The notes beneath the pieces are model-generated. The model searched no databases. It was given only the letters and a program-made list of their open reading frames with translations, and had not been told where the DNA came from. The translations under genes and the position numbers were made by a program. Source: Saposhnikovia divaricata (lineage: Eukaryota > Streptophyta > Magnoliopsida > Apiales > Apiaceae). From it: 64,000 bases of DNA. The stretch's first letter is position 1. Each line of letters starts with the position of its first letter. Below, in pieces: positions 11,326 to 20,275 of the stretch. Where the stretch lies: NCBI GenBank assembly GCA_036435485.1, contig CM071600.1, positions 57,533,546 through 57,597,545 on the forward strand, in the 5' to 3' direction.

Positions 11326-11998
11326 TGTTAGGCAGTCGTCCATGACTTCTTCTTGCCAAACTACACTAACTCTTCACCAACCAAACTCCACCAACCCCCA
11401 CCTACTACACATCTAACTCCTATAAATACCCATCTTCTCCTTCATTATCATACAGACCATAATTCTCTCTTCTCTCTCTATATAGCTGCTAGATAGTCCG
11501 TCTAGTAGGGGAGCCGGTTTAGCCCGCTTTCAGGAAGTGTCGGGATAGAAGGTCCTCGTGCCTAAACTATTCCTTAGGGTACTTGGGTCTGACTGTAGCC
11601 ATCGGTGGTGGTCCCGTTGCAGGGGTCTTTCTATCAGGTTGTGTGGCACTGTCCGGGTTGGGAGAGGGAGAGAAGGAAAGGTTGTCAGGAAACAGTGATA
11701 GGGGAGGTTTTGAGATAAACACTTCATTGAGTTGGGGATATACATAATAGGTATTGTAGGGCTGAATTTTTGTATGAAATTCAGGGACCGGATACCCGGA
11801 TATTGTAATCTCTTTTATCTAGTGTGAAGTTGTTGCTCTTGTGGATGTAGGCTGGGCCGAACCACGTTAAATCTCTTATCTCTTTTACTGTATTGTTGGT
11901 TTATTGCTTTATTACTATCACGTATATTTGTGGGATCTAAGCACACATATTTACCAAATTGCTTCCGCATTCGCCGGGAATCGGGCAGATTCCTAACA
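11326..11998 (+). repeat. Copia 3' LTR
   Basis: Begins TGTTAGGCAG and ends CCTAACA, directly after a purine tract (GAAAGAGGGGGAGAT). It retains a TATA box, TATAAATA, at 11421-11428, and ends at the resumed BAHD coding sequence. Confidence 0.9.
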
Positions 11999-13420
11999 GT
12001 GCACTCCAAGAGGTGCTTTGTAGTTTTCCAATAATCACCGGACGACTAGCAAAGACGCCAGAAGGGCATTGGATTATTAATTTCAATGATGTCGGAGTTA
12101 GAATTGTGGACGCCAAGGCAGAAGGAAGTGTAGAGGAGTGGCTAAGGAATGTAAATAGAGATAAAGAACTTCAGCTTGTTCCTTGGGAAGAAATGTTCCA
12201 CAAACCATGCTTTTGGTCTACCTTTCACATCCAGGTAGAAAAATATAAACGATTGATCTACATTAGTTAATTATTTAGAATCACTTTAGTTCAAAATATA
12301 TTGGACACCAAGTGCAATTTACTCAAATAAATTAGTTGTACGAGATTTAATATCATATCTGTCAATGAAAAGAATGCCCCTGAAGTACCACTGGTGCAAG
12401 AGCCATTTGGTGACTATTGGACTAGTTTATATGAAGCTAATTTGTAACTTGATTTGTTGCAGCTTACGGAATTCAAAGAAGGTGGAATAGCTATTGGCTT
12501 GAGTTGCAGCCACCTCTTAGCTGATCCGATTTGCGCCACCATATTTCTTAAAGCTTGGGCAGAGACTACTTTAGATCGAACAATGACATCTCCGCCATTC
12601 TTTCACCCCTTACCCCCCACGATGACTAGCCAATATCAACCAAAATCATCGCCCCTGCTACGAGTTGATCAACCGCTACAAAAATCTTATTCCATTGTTA
12701 CCTGCACCTCAACATGTTACCACTGCTGTCACCTTAGAATTCTCACATCAAATGGTCATAGCTTGCATGACCATGCACCAAGGGCTAACCATAACACCAT
12801 TCGAGGCTCTAGCCGCTCTGTTTTGGGTAGCTATAAGCAAGGTTAAAGGATAAAAATGCGGGTTAATAAACATGTCAACATGTTTAGACATGAGGAAAGT
12901 GTTAGGATTAGACAAAGGCTTTTTCGGAAACTGCATGATATATAACAAAGTTGATTTTGCAAGTCCGTTGGATGACCATAACGAATTAATGGTATTAGAA
13001 GCTGGTTTAGCTATAAAAAATGTCGCGAAAAAGATGGATAATGAGGGTATTATGGACTTAGTGGAATGGCTGGAATGTAACAGTCATCAATCTCCTGCAA
13101 TGATGAGCGCTCATGATTTTATTTGTGTCAACTTAGAGAAAGTGGAATCTTATAACTTAATATTTGATGATGAACAAAATAAACCGATTAGAGCTTCGTA
13201 TTACGTGGAGCCTGTAGTCGGAGAAGGGCAGTTATTAATTCTTCCATCACCTGAATCTTGTGAGGGTTCACTTAACAGGGTCGTCATGGTTACTCTTCCT
13301 GGAGATGAAGTTGTTAAGTTATGCCAAGAAGCTCTCTTGTTGAAGTTTTGTCCAACGATTTGTATGGGCTTCTCCCACTAAATTGTATGGGTTCTAGCTT
13401 AGGAAATATGAATACAAAAT

Positions 13421-13579
13421 GAGTAATGCTAGGTACCCCAAATTGGTACCCAAAAATTACTCATGATGTGGCAAAACTTACATGGCATTGGTGTGAATGC
13501 AGGGGGTCCATTATTATTATAATCAATTGAATTGCTATACTTGGTATTTGGGAAATTTTTGCGGTACCTAGCATTTTCC
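13421..13579. mobile_element. Mutator-like MITE
   Basis: A 159-bp element with inverted ends containing AATGCTAGGTACC / GGTACCTAGCATT. It is flanked by the perfect 9-bp repeat ATACAAAAT (13412-13420, 13580-13588). A 9-bp duplication is the Mutator-superfamily hallmark. It lies 40 bp past the BAHD stop codon. Confidence 0.82.
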
Positions 13580-13794
13580 ATACAAAATACCTGTGTGAGT
13601 TGTACAAAAGGAAAATGCTAAAAATTTCAAAATTTTATGTTACACATATACAGTATTTGGTAATTTCTTGATAATAAAAGGGTGGTGATATATGTTTCAC
13701 CAATGGGCTGGTTCTGGTTCTTCTCTACCACACTGGCTCCATATATTGTATATTATTTTTTTAGAAATGGGGCTTTCTATAGTATTAATTTGAA

Positions 13795-14031
13795 GTCTCT
13801 AGAATAAACAAGCAAGGCGCAAACCCTAGCTCTACCTCTCTTCATTCCCAATTCCACAGCCTTAAGCTTTCCAATTTCGCTTCTAAACTCATCGTTCCGA
13901 GAAGAAATGGAAACAATTGTGTTCATGTCAGCGCCTTGATTAATGCTAGACGATCTGCTCGTGCTGAACCTGAGGTTGTTCCCGTCACTCCTGCTGATGT
14001 TCCCAAGTTTGCAGGTTCCGATGGACAATAA
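13795..14031 (+). pseudogene. Transit-peptide-like coding fragment, unidentified
   Basis: An open frame without an ATG, rich in Ser, Arg and Asn, then an acidic-proline run AEPEVVPVTPADVPKF, ending at TAA 14029-14031. It looks like a plastid-targeting leader, but I cannot name the parent gene. Its last codons overlap the splice-acceptor sequence of the aldo-keto reductase exon that follows, so the two are different genes joined together. Confidence 0.35.
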
Positions 14032-14159
14032 ATCTGTATGGACAGCCATGGAGAAGTGCCAAATACTTCCTCACAAAATCAATTGGTGTCAGTAATTTCT
14101 CTTGCAAGAAGCTTGCTGATATTCTGGTTTTCGCAAAGATTCATCCAGCAGTCAATCAA
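14015..14159 (+). pseudogene. Aldo-keto reductase exon fragment (AKR4-like)
   Basis: After an acceptor-like TTTGCAG, the frame reads VPMDNKSVWTAMEKCQ. Then, one frame over, it reads LTKSIGVSNFSCKKLADIL and ends AVNQ before GTAAGT at 14160. These are the conserved AKR blocks that include the GVSNFS signature. The switch near 14060 is a one-base frameshift. Upstream and downstream AKR exons (catalytic Asp, Tyr and Lys) were not found, so this is a single relic exon. Confidence 0.75.
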
Positions 14160-14999
14160 GTAAGTTGAAATTGTCATGTACTTTCATATAATGTATTTTT
14201 GTGTTTTCATGTAAAACGAAATCGAACACGAATTCAACACAGGGAAACACTCATACACCCCTTTGACAACGCGCACACACACACACACTCAGTTATCACA
14301 TACACATCACACACATGTATTCGCGAATTGACTATTCTTCTATTCTCCATTCGAGTTTTTCTGTTTTTCCGAATTGTATTCTTGTTCTGCTGTATTTGCG
14401 AGTTGTTGTTTTGTGTTGGTTTTGATGCTGAGTTTGTAGTTTCGTCACTGGGTTTGTAGATGATTTGTTTGGAGTTTGTTGCGATTTTAGTTTTTGGTTT
14501 AGTGAGTTTTAGTTTTAGTGTAGTATATCGTTTTGTTCGTATGAGTTCTGCAGTGTTGAGTTTTGTTTTAATGAGTCCAGTTTATTTTGTTTTGAATTGG
14601 GTTTGCAGTCCGAGTTTGTGTATGTCTGGTTGTTTCAATCGAGTCGAGACTGAATTGTTCTGGTGGTGAATTCTATGCTTATTATTGTCCTTTCATGCCG
14701 AGGTTATAACAATTCCAAATGTATTCAACTTATAAGAATTTTACTATCGTCTTCAACCTGCTTGTAGAAATGCCTATATGGATATAGTTGTAATTTTACA
14801 TCAAATCTTTTGCAGAATTAGAAAAAGATAGATTAGAAATATATGCTATTTTTATGGTTAATCACGTTTATTTTTCTTAATTGTTATTAATGGGTCTAAA
14901 AGTGTTAACTTTAATTTAGATTTTTTTTTTGTCAGGTAATTTAGGTTCCTTTTAAATTGTTATTAAAGGGCGAAATATGTTAGCTTTAATTTAGGCTCT
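14160..14999. other. Non-coding stretch left of the Gypsy insertion
   Basis: Starts with the donor of the AKR relic exon. It contains a short CA repeat (about 14273-14288) and a long T/G-rich strand (14380-14650) whose ORFs look random. Its continuation lies beyond the Gypsy element at 28928. Confidence 0.4.
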
Positions 15000-15509
15000 T
15001 GTTGTGGAACGAAATATAGGGTGTATTTACTGCGTATTTAATGCTAAGGTTTATGAGAGCTTCGAGCTTTAATGGCTGATCTAGTGTTTCGTGACTTAAC
15101 TCGGGTCCTCACAAGATGCCTACGTATCTTGCAAATATCAAGAATCAAGCCAAAAAACGTAGTTCTAGATGTGAAGGAGCAGGTCCTTATATAGGTGTTG
15201 AAAACCCTAGAATTAGAGTTGAAATAGGAGACTTGGTGGGCAAGTTATTCAGTTGGCCCAATTCTAGAGCCTTCCAAGAGATAAGAAGATAAGTATTGAA
15301 GGTGTATGCCTTGGAGGCTACTCCTAATATGATTTAGTTTCCTTTTAAGACTCAATCTTGAAGTTTGAAACTGGCTGATTTATTAATTACGAATTTATTA
15401 TCATAAATAAGGTTTTGGGCCTCATTAAGGGGCTTTAACCTTGGACCAATCTAGGCTTATTAAATGCCACATTAAATGTGTTTTTAAGGTTTACTTTTAG
15501 CCCATATCT
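15000..15509 (-). repeat. 3' LTR of the Tat element
   Basis: Matches 28419-28927 with about eight differences by eye over about 510 bp, including loss of the terminal CA (plus-strand view ends in CT). The purine tract (plus strand TTGCCCCCCAA, 15511-15521) abuts it. Confidence 0.92.
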
Positions 15510-15639
15510 TTTGCCCCCCAACTTCTAGGAAAACTGATAAGGTTTTCCTTGAAGTTATTACGGCCTTGTTTGAGACTTGGGTCAGGGTTCATTGCTCGTA
15601 CGCGAGTATTTTCAACAATATCATCTTAATGTAAAACGT

Positions 15640-15875
15640 GGAGCGACCGATGCATTTACGATGATGTTGAACGACACTAAGCGGTGCTAAATGGTACTAG
15701 GCAGCGCTAACCGGCCTTAAACGATGTTTAAACGATGTTAAACAATGTTGAATGGCATAAAACGGCACTAACGGCACTAATTGGCGCTAAACGGTGCTAA
15801 TCGACACTAATCTGTGCCAACTGGCACTAAACGGTGCTTAAACTGCACTAAACGGTGCTAATTATCACTAATTTG
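15640..15875. repeat. Short tandem array of ACGGTGCTAA-like units
   Basis: About twenty degenerate units of 10-12 bp such as AACGGTGCTAA and GGCACTAA follow one another, in the untranslated part between the 3' LTR and the 67-bp array. Confidence 0.7.
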
Positions 15876-15999
15876 AAAATATTAAATTGTGCTTCGAGCA
15901 TAAAATTATTTTTCCATATTTCTGGAATTTTTGGAATTTTTATCTCCAGAACGTAATCATTTTTAATGATTTTCTGAAATTACTGCAAACCTTCGACCT

Positions 16000-16548
16000 G
16001 GATCGAGGTCGTTACGAGGTGCCCAGGTCGTGAGTCTGGCGACCTCGCCATACGGCCAGGATCGAGGTCGTACAAAGTCACCAGGATGGCCTGGTCGTGT
16101 GATGTCCGACCTCAATCCACGAGGTGGATTCACGTCGTGTAAGGGCTCAAGATAAGGCAGGTCGTTCAGCCTGCGATCTCAATGCTCGACCTGGTTCGAG
16201 GTCGTGTATGGCTTCTTAATCAGCCAGGTCGTACCTGATTCGAACTCATTTTACGAGGTGAATTCTCGTCGTGTAAGGACGCCAAATGATGCACGTCACG
16301 AATTCTACGACCTCATTTTACGATGTGGATCGAGTTCGTGTATAGCTCTTTTCATGGCCTGGTCGCACAACTCACGACCTCTTATTACGAGGTAATTCTA
16401 GGTCGTGTAAGCTACCATAACTTGGCTGTTCGTGAGTTTTACGAGACATCCCTACGAACTGATTGCAGGTCGTGTAAGGACCAATAATAGACCTCCTCGT
16501 AGGCGTCACGACCTCAACCTACGAACTGGAATGAGCTCGTGGGGGATA
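16000..16548. repeat. 67-bp tandem array inside the Tat element
   Basis: The marker GTCGTGT or a one-to-two-base variant recurs at 16067, 16134, 16201, 16268, 16335, 16402, 16469 and 16536, exactly 67 bp apart. A more diverged unit begins near 16008. Units are imperfect and share GACCTC/GAGGTCG blocks that are partly complementary, so each unit could fold. Confidence 0.88.
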
Positions 16549-16690
16549 ACAATATTATTTTTTGATCCTTGAATTCCAGAAGCTTCTACAAGTTTCTAGA
16601 TCCTGGGCCTCCATTTGGGCCTATGGGCCTTAACCGGCTTTAACCTGTTAGCTAGGCATTCGAACCGGCTAAATGACCGGTTGTGTTGAG

Positions 16691-16700
16691 TATAAAAGAG
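16691..16700 (+). promoter_or_regulatory. TATA box of the antisense gene
   Basis: TATAAAAGAG stands 188 bp upstream of the antisense ATG, in the right orientation and spacing for a transcript that starts within the element. Prediction only. Confidence 0.55.
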
Positions 16701-16878
16701 TAAGAGGAGTGAGCTCATTTCTCACTTCACTAAAACATTTCAATAAAATTTCTCTATAGAGCTCTCTAGCTTCAAGTAGTTTCCGGCAGGAATTTTTCCG
16801 GCGAAAGCTCTTCCTCTCACGGAGGTTTCTGGGTTTTCTTTGAAGATCATCTTCCAAGCATTCATATTAAGAGCATCA

Positions 16879-18762
16879 ATGGCAGATGATAGAGAAGCTA
16901 GGAGGTTGAGCAAGATGAGTGCATCATCGCGAGGTACCTCTTTCCCTCCTATACGTTCAAAATATACTTCCTTGATAGACATGATTAATCAAAGAGGAGA
17001 TGAATATCCCTCTGTATCTGCATTAGATTCTTATAATCATCATTCGAGATTTTTTGATGCTGAGAAAATTAAAAAATTCAACAAACTCTTCAATGTTCGT
17101 TCCCCCTTAAAATTAGTCCCAGCTGAACCAGGGGATCGTTCTTGTCATTGGAAGCCCCATGCCTTGTGCATATACAAGGATGCTATCATGGCTGGGCTTC
17201 GTTTTCCTTTCATGATTTCATCCCCACCTTATTGGCGGATGTTCAAATAAACCCTTGTCAGCTAGTCCCAAATGCTTGGAGGGCCATTCTTTGCTTCATG
17301 GTCCTTTGTTTGAAAAACAACTTTCCACTATCTGTTCCTCTCTTTAGGAAGATTTTTCAATTTAAAAATAGTGCAATCACTTATCCTGGCTGGGTATATA
17401 TCAGCCTTCGTGCTACGATCCCAAATATCTACGATCCCTCTTCAATTCCTCATAGCAATCCTAAATGGAAAGAGGAGTTCATGTACCTTGTGTGGGAGGG
17501 GGTGATTGGGGCACCCTCTTTCGTAGCTCCTTTGGGAAGGTAACTGATGGGAATTCAGATGACATCGAGCTAAATGATACCGAAAGAGCTGCTTTCAACA
17601 CCCTTACTGCAGACAAAGGGGAAACTCACTTCTTCACTCTTCTTGAGGAATTTTCCCTCAAGTCTGTGGGTCTTTCTTCTGTTCCTGATAAGGGTAAATC
17701 CCTCCATTCTTTTACTTAGTTTTTCATTCATTTTACATGTTACATTTCATTTGTTACTAACTTTGTCTTTGATTTTTCAGCTGCTAGAGCCATTAATGAG
17801 CTCCAAGAGCATTTGGCTGGGAAAACTCCCCGTATGAAGAGGAGAAGAGCTACGAAGGACCCTAGGGGACAGCCTACAGAGCCTGCCTTTTTAAGGCCTC
17901 ATGATGCTGTTGATGTAGAAGAGGGCAGTGGGGCTGCCTCCTCTGCTAAGAGTTCTGTTTTTCGACCTGCTTGGGGCATCAGAAAACAGGACTCGGTTGT
18001 AGGAAGCACCAAACACTCCAAGGATTGGTCCTACCACTCAATCACCCCTGCTTTTGTTTCTCGTGATTTGGAGGCGGTTGAGCTAATGGGTGCTCATGCT
18101 CTTGCCACCGTAAGTATTTGTTTTTATCTCGTTACCTTAAATTTTTACTTCCTGCCTATTTTTAACTTGTTGTTTTTCAGGGCAACACCTATTTCCAGGC
18201 TGCCATGCATCATGCCAAGTCTTGGCGAACTCAGGCTGGAACTCACAAGAAGGATCTTGACCAGTCGAAGGCCCAAGTTACAGGCTTGGAAGAGAAGTTG
18301 AAGGCGAAGGAGGAGGAGCTGGAGAAAGCCTATGGCAGCATTGCTGAGCTTCGCCAAGGCAAGGAAGATATCATTGATGATTATATGGACTCCGAGGACT
18401 TTCAGAGGCTTATGGCTAAACATGATGATATTATCTATCCAGCCAACTACTTTAGTGGCTGGAAGGGGGCACTAGATGCTGTTTCTGAGAGGCACCCCGG
18501 GCTGTTCCAGATTGGTGATATTCCTTGCCCTGAGGCCCCGTTGGAGCTGGCCAAGTTGTTGGAGTCTCAGAGAATCACCCCCATGGAGAAGGATGAGGAG
18601 GAAGAGGAGGAAGGGGAGGATGCTGCTGATAGGATCTTGAACCCTGATCGCTCCCCTCTCCATGCTAGATCTGGTGGTTCAGTTGCTGGGGATTCGACTA
18701 CCCATACCAGCACTGACAGAGATTCTCCTGCTAGGAGTACTGGCAAGACTAAGGCACCTTGA
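16879..18762 (+). pseudogene. Antisense extra gene of the Tat element (putative gypsy-type transposon domain plus coiled coil)
   Basis: Runs opposite to gag-pol, from ATG 16879 to TGA 18762. Three exons: 16879-17693, 17781-18109 and 18181-18762, with clean GT-AG introns. The N-terminal half has a conserved block (AGLRFPF, then PCQLVPNAWRAI, then YISLR) like the domain named putative gypsy-type transposon (Pfam Transposase_28, from memory). Exon 3 has a Lys/Glu-rich coiled coil around LEEKLKAKEEELEKAYGS and an acidic tail. Two frameshifts break it: one near 17208 and one in a G run near 17495. Extra antisense ORFs at this place are known in Tat-lineage elements; their function is unknown. Here the spliced structure and the TATA box suggest an independent transcript. 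Confidence 0.75.
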
Positions 18763-19133
18763 TTTTATTTACCTTGACCCTGCGTGGCATGACTTTTAAT
18801 GTTTTGCTTTCTTTAAATTTGTAACTTTGAAACTATAGCCTCCGGGCTTGCTTATTTGATTTATGCATTTTCTGGTTTTTCCTTCTATTTAGTTGCTTTG
18901 CCTTTTGTGTTTTGGCTTACTTTAGCTAGCAATTCTAAATATGCTTTTGACACATAACAGACATAAAACAACAACTAGAGGAGGAAAAAACCAAATTGCA
19001 TTAAAACTTGAAATGGGCCTAGCCCTTACATAATACTCTACTTCCTACTCAGAGTTTAAAAAACTCCAAAATGGTTTCGTCGACCTTATTTCTACTTTCC
19101 TAATAGATATAAGCTACGTCCTTCATAGGATAA
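18763..19133. other. Gap between the antisense gene and the end of integrase
   Basis: Non-coding; the two genes converge here tail to tail. No clear poly(A) signal was identified for either. Confidence 0.4.
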
Positions 19134-20270
19134 TCAAACATAATAGACCTTGAGATTCGATGCGTGCCAAGTGCGAGGCACCTCGTTTCCTTCCACAGTC
19201 TCCAACTTGTATGATCCTCGACCCAGCGTGCTTTTGACCCGATATGGGCCTTCCCAATTTGGTGCCAACTTTCCTTTTTGTCCAACTCCGGATGCTTCAA
19301 TCTTTCTGAGCACTAAGTCTCCCTGACGGAAGAACCTTTCTTTCACCCTTAGGTTGTAGTAGAAGGAAGCTTTCTTCTGATGCTCTGTATTCCTAGCATG
19401 GGCTTCATCCCTTACTTCGTCGATCAGATCGAGGGCTAGTCTCATCCCTTCCTCATTGGTGTCTGGTTCAAAGGCCTCCACTCGTGGAGATACATGCATG
19501 ATTTCCACGGGTACTACAGCTTCAGCCCCGTAGGCTAACATGAATGGAGTTGCTCCAGTAGTAACCTTGTATGTGGTTCGGTATGCCCAGAGTATAGGTA
19601 GTAACTCATCCACCCAAGTATTTCTGGAGCGTTCCACTCTTTTCTTAAGTCCATCGAGGATGATTCGATTGGCAACCTCAGCTTGACCATTAGCTTGAGG
19701 GTGGGCAACTGAGGTGAATCGAAGCTCAATCCCATTCTCATCACAATAGTCCTTGAACTCTTTGTTGTTAAATTGTAAACCATTGTCCGTAACAAGGATT
19801 CGTGGTATTCCATATCTGCACATGACATTCTCCCAGAAGAATTGCATGATTTGCTTGGTTGTGATTTTAGCCAAAGGTTTGGCCTCAATCCACTTTGTGA
19901 AGTAGTCAATAGCTACAACTAGAAGCTTCCTTTGAGAAGTGGCCATAGGAAAGGGCCCAAGAATGTCCATCCCCCACATAGCAAACGGGATGGGGGAGCT
20001 AACTGATGTCAACATCTCTGGTGGTTGTCTAACCACTGGTGCATGTTTCTGGCACCGATCACACTTTTTCACATACTCTTTGGCATCAGCCATCATCTCA
20101 GGCCAATAGAATCCAAGCCTGACTATCTTGTGAGCTAGGGCCCTGCCCCCCAAGTGTTGTCCGCCGCAAATTCCCTCATGGACCTCCTCAACAGCTGATT
20201 TGGCCTCTTCGGGCCTTAAACACTTTAGGTACGGAATCACAAAAGATTTTTTGTAGAGTATCCCCTCAAT
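19134..20270 (-). pseudogene. Tat integrase
   Basis: The open frame from the nested LTR junction to TGA at 19134 reads as integrase. It has the zinc-binding HHCC region ending CDRCQKHAP, catalytic blocks containing DYFTKW (D), VTDNG (D) and HPQANGQAE (E), and a C-terminal region with GDLVLRK. All three acidic catalytic positions are present. It is cut from the rest of pol by the solo LTR. The frame itself has no stop. Confidence 0.9.
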
Positions 20271-20275
20271 CAGAG

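Larger units (their letters stand above)
8732..11998 (+). mobile_element. Non-autonomous Copia LTR retrotransposon (gag and protease only)
   Basis: A 3267-bp element with LTRs at 8732-9405 and 11326-11998, a primer-binding site at 9408, a gag/protease region and a purine tract (11311-11325) before the 3' LTR. Integrase, reverse transcriptase and RNase H are absent; about 450 bp of unrecognised sequence follows the protease. LTR ends are TGTTAGG/CCTAACA (first base pair changed to TA in the 5' copy). The 5-bp flanks, AAGAT and GTGCA, do not match, so no target duplication is visible. Confidence 0.88.
8327..13381 (+). pseudogene. BAHD acyltransferase pseudogene, CER2/CER26-like
   Basis: Remains of a two-exon BAHD gene, the acyl-CoA-dependent acyltransferase family. 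Coding pieces are 8327-8456, 8679-8731, 11999-12234 (exon 1) and 12463-13381 (exon 2), with the normal BAHD intron at 12235-12462. Visible blocks: an N-terminus with VQLGNTCELSVLDRLM, then FPIITGRL, the catalytic HXXXD as HLLAD (12511-12525), PFEALAALFWVA, and LILPSPES near the C-terminus. The DFGWG motif is missing at its usual place (the region reads RASYYVEP), as in the CER2-like branch involved in very-long-chain wax precursors. Lesions: a MITE insertion (8457), a Copia insertion (8732), a frameshift between about 12640 and 12660, and an in-frame TAA at 12851-12853 (after KVKG). Family certain; branch likely from memory of the motif loss. Confidence 0.85.
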
